Part shown: one piece after another, positions 17,738-28,948 of the stretch
Layout: the number at the start of each line of letters is the position of its first letter
How positions within the stretch are numbered: the stretch's first letter is position 1
From: SAR92 bacterium BACL16 MAG-120619-bin48
GTDB taxonomy: Bacteria; Pseudomonadota; Gammaproteobacteria; Pseudomonadales; Porticoccaceae
Reading direction: 5' to 3'
Length of the DNA: 40,675 bases
Assembly (NCBI GenBank): GCA_001438605.1
Contig: LIDE01000032.1
Span: 1 to 40,675, forward strand
Translations under genes and position numbers: made by a program
The notes under the pieces: generated by a model
What the model saw: the letters and a program-made list of their open reading frames with translations, nothing else
Database searches by the model: none
Told to the model about the DNA's origin: nothing

Positions 17738-18264
17738 GACTCGTCCTTTACGTCACTGACTCGGGACCTGCGCCACGGCAATAACCGTTTGAGTTTTGTT
17801 GCTGCAATAGTGCGAAACTGAACGCTCTTGGCATCGACACGCATAAAGTTGGCCACACAATGGGCGATCGGCTTTTCTCTATCGTCTTGCCATGCAAGCC
17901 CGCGGCAAAAAATAACGGTCGAGGACTTGCGGTAGACCTTCGCTTCCACGTAGATGGACTTGTAGGGCTCAGCAGGACGCATATAGTCGAGCCGGAGATC
18001 CATAGTTGGAGTCACCGAAGGCGTGCCCAAAACCGTCATAGCAGCACAGCCGCAGGCAGTATCGAGAAGACTGACAATCACCCCACCATGCACGACACCC
18101 GTAATCGGATTGCCGACAGTTTCTTCTTTGTAAGGGAAAATTAAACTCGTTTCGCCACGACTGATCTTATCGAGTTTAAACCCAAGAGCGGCGCCATGAC
18201 CGTTCCTTTCCATCGCGTATTTTATCGCAGGACGAAAAAGCGCGATCGCCATATCAAATGCCAT
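17734..18264 (-). CDS. PaaI-like hotdog-fold thioesterase (first of a pair)
   Basis: 176 aa. Hotdog-fold thioesterase with GVVHGGVIVSLLDTACG (57-73): His59-Gly-Gly and Asp68 are the usual catalytic elements. The MDLRLDYMRPAEPYKSIYVEAKVYRKS strand region follows, and a basic C-terminal tail (KLKRLLPWRRSRV) lies beyond the core domain. It is clearly a diverged paralogue of the next gene, which it overlaps by 4 bp. Upstream is the 412-bp C-rich spacer with two G4-type motifs; a transcript starting inside that spacer would carry them in its 5' leader. Function beyond acyl-CoA hydrolysis is not assignable. Confidence 0.86.
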   Translation of the reverse strand: MAFDMAIALFRPAIKYAMERNGHGAALGFKLDKISRGETSLIFPYKEETVGNPITGVVHGGVIVSLLDTACGCAAMTVLGTPSVTPTMDLRLDYMRPAEPYKSIYVEAKVYRKSSTVIFCRGLAWQDDREKPIAHCVANFMRVDAKSVQFRTIAATKLKRLLPWRRSRVSDVKDES

Positions 18265-18359
18265 ATTCTAGTCAATCCAATGAAACGTTTTAGGCCAGCA
18301 TAATAGCAGTAAAATCCAACTGACTCCCTCCCCAAATACCCCACCAGCACAACTATAAA

Positions 18360-18384
18360 CCCCACACCCCACACCCCACACCCC
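18360..18384 (-). other. G-quadruplex-type motif 1
   Basis: Plus strand shows CCCC four times at 18360, 18367, 18374 and 18381, each separated by ACA. The minus strand is therefore GGGG-TGT repeated with four G4 runs and 3-nt loops, the canonical intramolecular quadruplex pattern. It lies 96-120 nt upstream of the first thioesterase start, on that gene's sense strand. Confidence 0.75.
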
Positions 18385-18424
18385 ACAGCGACACCATCAA
18401 ACCCGCCCCCACTCCACACCATCC

Positions 18425-18534
18425 TCTTCAGTGGCACCGTTAGTTGGTTAGACCGTGAGCGGCAGGGATGCCGCTCTCGAGCGTACACGGACGTATTCAC
18501 AGCGCGCCTAACCAACTAACGGTGCCACTGAAGA
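18425..18534. repeat. Palindromic element: perfect 27-bp inverted repeat with nested hairpin
   Basis: Arms 18425-18451 and 18508-18534 are exact reverse complements (27 of 27) around a 56-nt centre. The outer ends read TCTTCAGTGGCACC and GGTGCCACTGAAGA. Inside the centre, GAGCGGCA (18457-18464) pairs with TGCCGCTC (18469-18476) over a 4-nt loop, followed by GAGCGTACACGGACGTATTC. The element has balanced composition, unlike the C-rich flanks, which suggests it was inserted. The core resembles, from memory, dispersed intergenic repeats of marine gammaproteobacteria. No clear target-site duplication is seen. Confidence 0.8.
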
Positions 18535-18538
18535 CTCT

Positions 18539-18573
18539 CCCCCCTCCTCCCAACCCCACTCCCCCAAAACCCC
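18539..18573 (-). other. G-quadruplex-type motif 2
   Basis: Plus-strand C runs at 18539-18544 (6), 18549-18551 (3), 18554-18557 (4), 18561-18565 (5) and 18570-18573 (4), separated by 2-4 nt. The minus strand thus has five G runs of three or more with short loops, enough for a three-tetrad quadruplex. Confidence 0.65.
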
Positions 18574-18616
18574 TCAAACATCCAAAAAAACTCCAAAAAA
18601 GCCCCTTCCAACCCAT

Positions 18617-18645
18617 AAAAAAAGCGGCCCGAAAGCCGCTTTTTT
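18617..18645 (-). terminator. Rho-independent terminator after sucD
   Basis: Minus strand: AAAAAAGCGGC (18645-18635), 6-nt loop, GCCGCTTTTTT (18628-18618), and one more T at 18617. It lies 32 nt after the sucD stop and ends the long sdh-suc transcription unit. Confidence 0.92.
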
Positions 18646-18676
18646 ACAAACACCCAAAAAGTCCCAGCAAGAAAAA

Positions 18677-19549
18677 CTACCAGCCAGTCACTTCCTTCAA
18701 CGCCGCACCAATATCCGCCAAACTGCGAACCGTCTTCACCCCCGCATCCTGCAGCGCTGCAAACTTATCTTCCGCAGTGCCCTTACCCCCAGAGATAATC
18801 GCACCAGCGTGCCCCATACGCTTACCCGCAGGCGCAGTAACACCAGCAATGTAAGAGACAACAGGCTTAGTCACATTCGCTTTGATGTACGCAGCGGCTT
18901 CCTCTTCAGCAGTTCCGCCAATTTCACCGATCATAACAATCGCTTCAGTGGCAGGATCTTTCTCAAACAACGCCAAAATATCAATAAAGCTCGAACCCGG
19001 GATAGGGTCACCACCGATACCGACACACGTAGACTGGCCAAAACCATAATCCGTCGTCTGCTTAACCGCTTCGTAGGTCAAGGTGCCAGAACGCGACACA
19101 ATACCAACCTTGCCAGGCAAGTGGATATGGCCAGGCATAATGCCAATCTTGCACTGCCCCGGAGTAATCACACCCGGACAGTTAGGGCCGATCAAGCGCA
19201 CGCCCAATGTATCGCAAACCACTTTACACTCAAGCATATCCAGCGTTGGAATACCTTCAGTAATACAGACAATCAGCTTAATACCAGAGTTGGCCGCTTC
19301 TAAAATAGAGTCTCTACAAAATGCTGCAGGCACGTAAATCACAGATGCTTCTGCACCAGTTTCAGCCACTGCGTCAGCAACGGTGTTGAATACAGGCAGA
19401 CCCAGATGGGTGGTGCCACCCTTGCCCGGCGTTACGCCGCCGACCATCTTTGTGCCGTAAGCAATCGCTTGTTCAGAGTGGAAAGTACCCTGACCGCCGG
19501 TAAAACCCTGACAGATAACCTTAGTCTCACTGTTAATTAAGATAGACAT
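18677..19549 (-). CDS. sucD: Succinyl-CoA synthetase, alpha subunit
   Basis: 290 aa from the ATG at 19549 (E. coli SucD is 289 aa). With SucC it converts succinyl-CoA, ADP and phosphate to succinate, CoA and ATP. Seen: [24 protein letters not shown] with the CoA-binding loop, [10 protein letters not shown], and the active-site His247 in [17 protein letters not shown], which is phosphorylated during catalysis. A longer frame reaches 19591 but would overlap sucC. GGAGG, 9 nt before ATG 19549 and embedded in the end of sucC, decides the start. One nucleotide separates it from the sucC stop, so the two subunits are translated together. Followed by a strong terminator. Confidence 0.98.
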   Translation of the reverse strand: MSILINSETKVICQGFTGGQGTFHSEQAIAYGTKMVGGVTPGKGGTTHLGLPVFNTVADAVAETGAEASVIYVPAAFCRDSILEAANSGIKLIVCITEGIPTLDMLECKVVCDTLGVRLIGPNCPGVITPGQCKIGIMPGHIHLPGKVGIVSRSGTLTYEAVKQTTDYGFGQSTCVGIGGDPIPGSSFIDILALFEKDPATEAIVMIGEIGGTAEEEAAAYIKANVTKPVVSYIAGVTAPAGKRMGHAGAIISGGKGTAEDKFAALQDAGVKTVRSLADIGAALKEVTGW

Positions 19550-19550
19550 C

Positions 19551-20717
19551 TCAGTTACCCTCCGCAGCTTTAACAACTTGTTGCGCAGCATCCGTCAAAC
19601 TGGTGGCTGCAATAATATCGAGGCCAGACTCAGCCAATTTCTTTGTTCCCAGCTCTGCATTGTTACCCTCAAGGCGCACAACAACAGGTACCTTAACGCC
19701 AACTTCAGCAACCGCACCGATGACGCCATCAGCAATCAAGTCACAGCGAACAATGCCGCCGAAAATATTGATCAGAACAGCTTTTACGTTTTCGTCCGAG
19801 AGAATAATTTTGAATGCTTCAACAACGCGCTCTTTAGTAGCACCGCCGCCAACATCAAGGAAGTTCGCTGGTGCTCCGCCGTGCAGCTGAACGATATCCA
19901 TCGTGCCCATGGCCAAACCAGCACCGTTGACCATACAGCCGATGTTGCCATCGAGAGCAACATAGTTGAGCTCAAAGGCTGCCGCATGGGCTTCGCGCGC
20001 ATCTTCCTGCGACGGATCATGCATAGCTTTCAACGTGGGCTGACGGTACATAGCGTTGCCATCAATAACAATTTTGGCGTCGAGGCAATGCAGATTGCCT
20101 TCGCTTGTGATGACCAGCGGATTAATTTCCAACAGCGCCAGATCGCACTCTTTGAACAGTTTTGCCAAGCCTAGGAAAATCGTGACGAACTGCTTGATTT
20201 GAACACCTTCTAAACCGAGCTTAAACGCCAGCTCGCGTGCTTGGTAAGGCTGTGCACCGGTCACTGGGTCAATAATCGCCTTGAGGATCTTCTCTGGCGT
20301 CTCTTCAGCAACTTTTTCAATTTCAACGCCGCCTTCAGTCGAGGCCATGAAGACAATACGACGAGTGCCGCGATCAACCACCGCGCCCAAGTACAACTCT
20401 TTGGCAATATCGGTACAGGTTTCAACGAGGATACGGCTAACCGGCTGACCTTTAGCATCAGTCTGGTAAGTAACCAAGTTCTTACCTAGCCACTGCTTAG
20501 CAAAAGCTTCAATCTCTGCCTTTGAGCTAACCAACTTAACGCCGCCCGCTTTACCGCGGCCACCAGCGTGTACTTGCGCTTTCACTACCCAGCGATCACC
20601 ACCAATAGTGTCCGCTGCAGCTACCGCTTCTTCGACAGTTTTCGCGGCGACGCCAGTGGATACTGGCAATCCATACTCGGCAAAAAGCTGCTTACCCTGA
20701 TATTCATGCAGGTTCAT
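19551..20717 (-). CDS. sucC: Succinyl-CoA synthetase (ADP-forming), beta subunit
   Basis: 388 aa, exactly the length of the E. coli protein. ATP-grasp domain at the N-terminus ([37 protein letters not shown]), then LLEINPLVI with Mg2+/nucleotide ligands. The C-terminal CoA-ligase-like domain has [25 protein letters not shown] and [13 protein letters not shown]. It lies 92 bp downstream of lpdA and 1 nt upstream of sucD. The 92-bp gap could hold an extra promoter, but I see no clear one. Confidence 0.98.
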   Translation of the reverse strand: MNLHEYQGKQLFAEYGLPVSTGVAAKTVEEAVAAADTIGGDRWVVKAQVHAGGRGKAGGVKLVSSKAEIEAFAKQWLGKNLVTYQTDAKGQPVSRILVETCTDIAKELYLGAVVDRGTRRIVFMASTEGGVEIEKVAEETPEKILKAIIDPVTGAQPYQARELAFKLGLEGVQIKQFVTIFLGLAKLFKECDLALLEINPLVITSEGNLHCLDAKIVIDGNAMYRQPTLKAMHDPSQEDAREAHAAAFELNYVALDGNIGCMVNGAGLAMGTMDIVQLHGGAPANFLDVGGGATKERVVEAFKIILSDENVKAVLINIFGGIVRCDLIADGVIGAVAEVGVKVPVVVRLEGNNAELGTKKLAESGLDIIAATSLTDAAQQVVKAAEGN

Positions 20718-20809
20718 ACTTTACTTCCCGTTGATTGATTTAATAAGTTGATCGCGGAGCTCTACAATTGTGACTTTACACATCACCCCGCTAAGCCATT
20801 CGCTGCGCC

Positions 20810-23478
<2,669 letters not shown>

Positions 23479-23493
23479 TTCGTTTTTCCTAAG

Positions 23494-26331
23494 TTACGAG
23501 TCTGTATTCAGAGCTTCATCAATAAATTGTTTTTGTTCTTCAAGATGCGTGGACATATAGCCACAAGCCGGCGCAGCCGAGCTCTCACGGCCGACGTAGC
23601 GCAAGTGCAGCGCGGGGTTAACCGCCTGTAGTACGTGTCGCATGTGGTGCTGACTGCTGTACCACGCCCCTTGGTTCATTGGCTCTTCCTGACACCACAC
23701 CGCATCAGTGAGATTGGTGTAAGGCTTTAATACCTCCATCAATTCCTCATCGGGGAACGGATAAAGCTGTTCAACCCGCACTAGAGCAATATGGTCGATA
23801 TTTCGCTCCATACGCGCCTCTAATAAGTGATAGTAGACTTTTCCTGAGCAGAGAATCAGACGCGTAACTTTCTTGGCATCAACCCCAGGATCAGCGATCA
23901 CGTTCTGGAACTCACCGTTGGCGAGATCCTCAAGGGACGATGTAGCCAGAGGATGACGCAAAATCCACTTGGGACTCATAATAATTAGCGGTCGGCGCAT
24001 CGGGCGAATAGCTTGACGACGCAGAAGATGGAATATCTGCGCTGGTGTGGTTGGAATCACCACCTGCATATTGTGCTCTGCACAGAGCTGCAGGAAACGC
24101 TCGAGACGAGCAGACGAATGCTCAGGGCCCTGCCCTTCGAAACCGTGAGGCAACAGCATTGTCAGTCCTGATAGACGACCCCACTTGTGCTCACCACTGG
24201 CAATAAACTGATCTATAACGACCTGCGCGCCGTTAGCAAAGTCGCCAAACTGCGCTTCCCAGACAATAAGACCTGCGGGGGCAGTGGTTGCATAACCATA
24301 CTCAAACGCTAGAACGGCTTCTTCCGACAACACCGAATCGAATATATCGAAGCGCGGCTGATCGGCTGACATTTTAGTTAGCGGCACATAAGATTTACCG
24401 TCTTTTTGGCTGTGCACCACGGCATGGCGGTGGGAGAAGGTCCCGCGACCAACATCCTGACCCGTGATACGGATTGGATAGCCTTCTTCTAACAGGGTTC
24501 CATAGGCGAGCAGTTCCGCCATACCCCAATTCAACGGTAACGCGCCACCGGCCATCTTGCGGCGATCGTCGTAGATCTTGCTGACTTGACGCTGAACCTT
24601 GATGCCATCTGAAATATGGTTAACACGGGCGGCAACATCTTGCAGCACCGCTAAATCAATACCCGTTTTGACTGGAGTACGCCAGTCGTGATTGAGATAA
24701 GGGCTCCAATTCACAAACAAACTGGTGTCTGGCTCGCGCACTAGGTTGTGCACCACAAATTCACCTTTGTCGAGGCGGGCGCGATACTCATTGGCCATTT
24801 CATTGGCTTGGGCTTGATCGAGAATGCCTTCACTGACCAGCTTTTGCGAATACAGCTCACGGGTGGTCGAGTGCTTGCGGATCAGCTCATACATCAACGG
24901 TTGCGTTGATGACGGCTCGTCCGTTTCGTTGTGCCCGCGGCGGCGGTAGCACACGAGGTCAATCACAACGTCTTTGCCAAATTCGTAGCGATAATCCATG
25001 GCCAACATGGCAGCAAACATCACAGCGTCAGGATTATCCCCATTGACGTGCAAAATAGGCGCCTGAACCATTTTAGCGATATCTGTGCAGTACTCAGTGG
25101 AGCGGGCATCATCTTGGCGACTAGTGGTAAAACCCACTTGGTTGTTAATAACAATATGGATCGAGCCACCGGTCTTGTAAGCGCGCGTCTGAGACAGTTG
25201 AAAAGTCTCCATCACCACGCCCTGGCCGGCAAATGCTGCGTCGCCGTGCATTAAAATAGGGACGACTTTCTCGCCTTTTTTGTCGCCGCGACGATCTTGA
25301 CGGGCACGACCCGAACCGATGACCACAGGACAGGAAATTTCGAGATGCGACGGGTTGAAGCCCAGCGCCATGTGCACTTCACCACCGGGAGTCATCACAT
25401 TGGATGAGAAGCCTTGGTGGTACTTAACATCGCCAGAGGTGTTGACGAGACGCTTACCTTCAAACTCTTCAAACAGCTCAGCGGGATTCTTGCCAAGAAC
25501 GTTAACCAACACATTCAGACGCCCACGGTGAGCCATGGCCATCACGATCTCTTTGCCGCCGTACTCGCCAGCGCGACGAATCAAGCAATCGAGCAACGGA
25601 ATTAAACTCTCACCACCTTCAAGGCCGAAGCGTTTGGTGCCAGGGTATTTTGAATCGAGGTGCTTTTCCAAGCCCTCAGCAGCCGTCAGGCGGTTAAGCA
25701 CGTCAATGCGCGCATCGTCGCCATAGGTTGGCTTCGATCGCACGCTTTCAAAGCGCTGCGCCAACCACTGCTTTTCCTCAAACGAGGTGATATGCATATA
25801 CTCGGCACCGAGGTGACCGCAGTAAGTCTCTTCAAGGGTTTCAACAATTTCACGCAACGTTGCTTCAGGCTTGCCGATACACAGCGGGCTGGTCTGGAAT
25901 GTCGTGTCTAAATCAGCGTCCGTTAATCCGTGAAAATGGAGGTGGAGGTCGGGAACATCCTTGCGCACCATCAAGCCGATGGGATCTAAGCTGGCTTTCT
26001 GATGACCGCGAAACCGGTAGGAGCTAATCAGCTGAACCACTTTGACTTGCTTGCGCTCGTGCTCAAGATGGATGCCGCCTGATCCTGGCGCTGGCGTTGG
26101 GCGCGCCTGACGGCGACCAAGCAATTCGAAATGCTGGACTATGGTTGCGTGAGAGACGTCCGGGGCCGCATTGGTGCCACTGCGAGGAAGCGTATCGAAG
26201 AAACTGCTCCACTCTTCAGGGACGCCATTGCGATCGTGCAAGTAGACGTCATACAAATCCTCAATATACGCGGCGTTACCACCAGAGAAGTGGGAGGAGC
26301 GAAGAAAGTGCTCCATAGGGCCCTCAGGCAT
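23494..26331 (-). CDS. sucA: 2-oxoglutarate dehydrogenase E1 component
   Basis: 945 aa (E. coli 933). Thiamine-diphosphate enzyme that decarboxylates 2-oxoglutarate and succinylates the lipoyl group of SucB. Seen: the N-terminal SucB-binding segment (SGGNAAYIEDLYDVYLHDRNGVPEEW), SYRFRGHQKASLDP, MAMAHRGRLNVLVN, the TPP/Mg loop GDAAFAGQGVVMETFQ with INNQVGFTTS, and RRRGHNETDEPS. The C-terminal part has the transketolase-like pyrimidine domain (FSHRHAVVHSQ, LPHGFEGQGPEHSSAR). Start ATG 26331 has AGGA 9 nt upstream; an in-frame ATG five codons later is also preceded by GAGGG. It is 80 bp downstream of sdhB, in the same probable transcript. Confidence 0.98.
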   Translation of the reverse strand: MPEGPMEHFLRSSHFSGGNAAYIEDLYDVYLHDRNGVPEEWSSFFDTLPRSGTNAAPDVSHATIVQHFELLGRRQARPTPAPGSGGIHLEHERKQVKVVQLISSYRFRGHQKASLDPIGLMVRKDVPDLHLHFHGLTDADLDTTFQTSPLCIGKPEATLREIVETLEETYCGHLGAEYMHITSFEEKQWLAQRFESVRSKPTYGDDARIDVLNRLTAAEGLEKHLDSKYPGTKRFGLEGGESLIPLLDCLIRRAGEYGGKEIVMAMAHRGRLNVLVNVLGKNPAELFEEFEGKRLVNTSGDVKYHQGFSSNVMTPGGEVHMALGFNPSHLEISCPVVIGSGRARQDRRGDKKGEKVVPILMHGDAAFAGQGVVMETFQLSQTRAYKTGGSIHIVINNQVGFTTSRQDDARSTEYCTDIAKMVQAPILHVNGDNPDAVMFAAMLAMDYRYEFGKDVVIDLVCYRRRGHNETDEPSSTQPLMYELIRKHSTTRELYSQKLVSEGILDQAQANEMANEYRARLDKGEFVVHNLVREPDTSLFVNWSPYLNHDWRTPVKTGIDLAVLQDVAARVNHISDGIKVQRQVSKIYDDRRKMAGGALPLNWGMAELLAYGTLLEEGYPIRITGQDVGRGTFSHRHAVVHSQKDGKSYVPLTKMSADQPRFDIFDSVLSEEAVLAFEYGYATTAPAGLIVWEAQFGDFANGAQVVIDQFIASGEHKWGRLSGLTMLLPHGFEGQGPEHSSARLERFLQLCAEHNMQVVIPTTPAQIFHLLRRQAIRPMRRPLIIMSPKWILRHPLATSSLEDLANGEFQNVIADPGVDAKKVTRLILCSGKVYYHLLEARMERNIDHIALVRVEQLYPFPDEELMEVLKPYTNLTDAVWCQEEPMNQGAWYSSQHHMRHVLQAVNPALHLRYVGRESSAAPACGYMSTHLEEQKQFIDEALNTDS

Positions 26332-26351
26332 TGATGGTATTCCTCATAATT

Positions 26352-26400
26352 GTTGATTTATCAACTGACGTCATTTAAGGCGCCCTGTCATTTAAGCGCC
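26352..26400. repeat. Inverted and direct repeats in the sdhB-sucA spacer
   Basis: GTTGAT 26352-26357 and ATCAAC 26360-26365 form an inverted repeat with a TT spacer, 21-34 bp upstream of the sucA start. Next to it, TCATTTAAGGCGCC (26371-26384) is repeated with one base missing at 26388-26400. Such elements may mark an internal control site or a local duplication. Confidence 0.5.
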
Positions 26401-26411
26401 GCATTCTATCC

Positions 26412-27116
26412 TTAAGTGGCACTTCTTATCAGCATATTTCTGATATGACCGATGGCTTTTGTTGGATTTAACCCTTTTGGGCAAACCTGAACGCAGTTCA
26501 TGATGCCATGACAACGGAATACACTGAACGGGTCGTCAAGCTTGACCAAGCGCTCTTCGGTGGCGGTATCGCGGCTATCTGCCAAGAAGCGATAAGCCTG
26601 CAATAGACCTGACGGGCCGATAAACTTGTCGGGGTTCCACCAGAATGATGGACAGGCCGTTGAACAGCATGCACAGAGAATACACTCGTACAAACCGTCG
26701 AGCTTGGCGCGATCTTCAGGCGACTGCAGGCGCTCAATGGCCGGTGCAGGCGTATTGTTGATCATGTAAGGCTGGATTTTTTCGTACTGCGCGTAGAACT
26801 GGCTCATATCGATTACCAGATCACGAATCACAGGCAACCCAGGCAGCGGACGAATAACCAGCTTGTTGTTTTTCACAGCTTCAGATAGCGGCGTCACACA
26901 GGCGAGGCCATTTTTACCCGAAATATTCATACCATCTGATCCACACACACCTTCGCGGCATGAGCGACGAAAGACCAGTGTTGAATCCTGCACTTTTAGC
27001 TTCTCGAGAACATCGAGAACCATAATATCTTTACCTTGGGTGTCGATTTCAAAGTCCTGCATGTAGGGCTCTTTGTCAACCTCTGGGTTATAGCGATAGA
27101 TACTGACGTTTAACAT
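26412..27116 (-). CDS. sdhB: Succinate dehydrogenase iron-sulfur subunit
   Basis: 234 aa. Carries electrons from SdhA flavin to quinone. N-terminal plant-type ferredoxin domain with the [2Fe-2S] ligands in CREGVCGSDGMNISG and a later Cys (NGLAC). The C-terminal part has CILCACCSTACPSFWW for [4Fe-4S] and CHGIMNCVQVCPKGLNP for [3Fe-4S]. The start has AAGGGG 11 nt upstream, which abuts the last unit of a 14-bp tandem repeat filling the sdhA-sdhB gap (59 bp). Last of the four sdh genes, followed by sucA. Confidence 0.98.
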   Translation of the reverse strand: MLNVSIYRYNPEVDKEPYMQDFEIDTQGKDIMVLDVLEKLKVQDSTLVFRRSCREGVCGSDGMNISGKNGLACVTPLSEAVKNNKLVIRPLPGLPVIRDLVIDMSQFYAQYEKIQPYMINNTPAPAIERLQSPEDRAKLDGLYECILCACCSTACPSFWWNPDKFIGPSGLLQAYRFLADSRDTATEERLVKLDDPFSVFRCHGIMNCVQVCPKGLNPTKAIGHIRNMLIRSAT

Positions 27117-27130
27117 GGTTCTAACAACCC

Positions 27131-27186
27131 CTTGTAGTAGGTGCTAATCAATAAGTACAAAAAAGTAAGTGCAAATTAGTAAGTGC
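27131..27186. repeat. Four imperfect 14-bp tandem repeats between sdhA and sdhB
   Basis: Read on the minus (coding) strand, the units are GCACTTACTAATTT, GCACTTACTTTTTT, GTACTTATTGATTA and GCACCTACTACAAG, exactly contiguous with a 14-nt period. The first contains the sdhA stop codon and the last runs into the sdhB ribosome-binding site. Confidence 0.7.
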
Positions 27187-28948
27187 GAACTTTAGGTGCA
27201 AATGGCTCGCGGGTTTTCAGCGTAAAGTTGACGCTGCGCTTGCCCACACGCTTGTCTGCGGGGAAAAACACCGAATGACACAGCCAGTTCTCATCGTCGC
27301 GCTCTTGGAAATCGTCACGCGCGTGCGCGCCACGGCTTTCAGTTCGCGCTTCAGCAGTAATTGCCGTCGCCTCGGCCACTTCCAAAAGGTTGCGCAACTC
27401 CAGCGCTTCAATACGCGAGGTGTTAAAGGCATTGCTCTTGTCATCTAACAGTACATTTTCAATGCGCACGCGCAGCTCGGCCAACTTGGCAATACCTTCT
27501 TTCATGAAATCGCCGCGGCGGAATACGCCGAAGTAATTCTGCATAATTGTTTGCAGCTCACCACGCAAAACAGAGGCTTTCTCGCCGGTTGTCGAACCGT
27601 TCAAACGATTCAATCCCGCCATTGCCGCTTCAATATCCGCTTCTCTGGCGTCTTTCAGACTAATACCTTCGCGCAGCTGCTTCTCGATAAACATGCCCGA
27701 CGCGCGACCAAATACCACCAAGTCCAGCAGCGAGTTGCCACCCAGTCGGTTAGCACCGTGCACTGATACACAGGCCGCTTCGCCACAGGCATAAAAGCCT
27801 TCGATAACTTGATCGTTGCCGTCAGCGTCGATAGTCAGGGCCTGACCGTTCACGTTGGTCGGAATACCACCCATCATGTAGTGACAGGTTGGCACCACAG
27901 GAATTGGCTCTTTAACTGGGTCAGCGTGGGCAAACGTGCGCGACAGCTCGAGAATACCGGGCAATTTCGCATTCAGCGTCTCTTCGCCCAAGTGGTCAAG
28001 CTTCAGATACACATGATCACCGTTGGGGCCGCAACCGCGACCCTCAAGAATTTCCAAGACCATTGAACGAGCCACCACATCGCGGCCAGCCAAATCTTTG
28101 GCATTGGGCGCATAGCGCTCCATAAAGCGCTCGCCATCTTTGTTCACCAAATAACCGCCCTCACCGCGACAGCCTTCAGTGACCAGAGTGCCCGCACCGG
28201 CAATACCGGTCGGGTGGAACTGCCACATTTCAATATCTTGCACAGGGAAGCCTGCACGCAGCGCCATACCAATACCGTCGCCGGTACAGATGTGCGCGTT
28301 TGTGGTCGACGCGTAAATACGTCCAGCACCACCGGTGGCAAACACAGTCGCCTTGGACTTCACGTAGACGGTTTCGCCAGTTTCAATGTTGATAGCAACG
28401 ACACCGACCACCGCGTTGTCAGAATTTTTAACGATATCAACAGCAAACCACTCATTCAGAAAAACGGTTTCGTTTTTCAAGTTACCTTGATAGAGGGTGT
28501 GCAATAGCGCGTGACCGGTTCTATCCGCCGCCGCACAAGTGCGCGCAGCCTGACCACCGTTGCCGAAATCTTTCGACTGGCCACCAAAGGGACGCTGGTA
28601 GATACGACCTGATTCAGTGCGAGAGAATGGCAAACCCATGTGCTCGAGCTCAAAAATCGCTTCAGGGCCGGTTTGACACATGTATTCGATGGCCTCTTGG
28701 TCACCGATATAGTCAGACCCTTTGATGGTGTCGTACATGTGCCACTGCCACTGATCGTTCGGATCATCACTGGCAATCGCACAAGTAATGCCACCCTGAG
28801 CAGATACAGTGTGCGAGCGCGTTGGAAAAACCTTGGTGATTACCGCAGTCTTGTAACCCGATTGCGCCAGCTGCAACGCTGCGCGCATACCAGAACCGCC
28901 ACCACCGACGATTACGGCATCAAAACTCATTGTTCTAATGTTAGCCAT
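27176..28948 (-). CDS. sdhA: Succinate dehydrogenase flavoprotein subunit
   Basis: 590 aa. Oxidises succinate to fumarate at a covalently bound FAD on the cytoplasmic face of the inner membrane. Seen: the FAD motif [27 protein letters not shown] with His46 as the covalent FAD attachment site, [39 protein letters not shown] and [19 protein letters not shown]. The C-terminus ends in [16 protein letters not shown] 28948 overlaps the sdhD stop by 8 bp; a second in-frame ATG (28930, [10 protein letters not shown]) is possible. Confidence 0.98.
   Translation of the reverse strand: MANIRTMSFDAVIVGGGGSGMRAALQLAQSGYKTAVITKVFPTRSHTVSAQGGITCAIASDDPNDQWQWHMYDTIKGSDYIGDQEAIEYMCQTGPEAIFELEHMGLPFSRTESGRIYQRPFGGQSKDFGNGGQAARTCAAADRTGHALLHTLYQGNLKNETVFLNEWFAVDIVKNSDNAVVGVVAINIETGETVYVKSKATVFATGGAGRIYASTTNAHICTGDGIGMALRAGFPVQDIEMWQFHPTGIAGAGTLVTEGCRGEGGYLVNKDGERFMERYAPNAKDLAGRDVVARSMVLEILEGRGCGPNGDHVYLKLDHLGEETLNAKLPGILELSRTFAHADPVKEPIPVVPTCHYMMGGIPTNVNGQALTIDADGNDQVIEGFYACGEAACVSVHGANRLGGNSLLDLVVFGRASGMFIEKQLREGISLKDAREADIEAAMAGLNRLNGSTTGEKASVLRGELQTIMQNYFGVFRRGDFMKEGIAKLAELRVRIENVLLDDKSNAFNTSRIEALELRNLLEVAEATAITAEARTESRGAHARDDFQERDDENWLCHSVFFPADKRVGKRSVNFTLKTREPFAPKVRTY

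Larger units (their letters stand above)
18265..18676. other. Strand-asymmetric, structured intergenic region
   Basis: 412 bp with no credible gene. From about 18319 to 18616 the plus strand is very C-rich and G-poor outside a central palindromic element, with runs of CCCC and CCCCC. Order left to right: a G4-type motif on the minus strand (18360-18384), a perfect 27-bp inverted repeat (18425-18451 / 18508-18534) with a nested hairpin, a second G4-type motif (18539-18573), then the sucD terminator. Open frames across it are low-complexity translations and not genes. Confidence 0.8.

Noticed and set aside
18222-18515. Open frames on both strands across the C-rich spacer (97 and 128 codons)
   Set aside because: They translate low-complexity C/G runs and the palindrome, have no ribosome-binding site or family features, and overlap real genes. 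Their GMPLSSVHGRIHS-like stretch is simply the translated repeat core.
18425-18534. Integron attC site or phage attachment site
   Set aside because: Arms are long and perfectly paired without the extrahelical bases or RYYYAAC/GTTRRRY boxes in proper places, and there is no integrase or cassette nearby.
27131-27186. CRISPR-like array
   Set aside because: Units are 14 bp, directly contiguous without spacers, and diverged; there are no cas genes.
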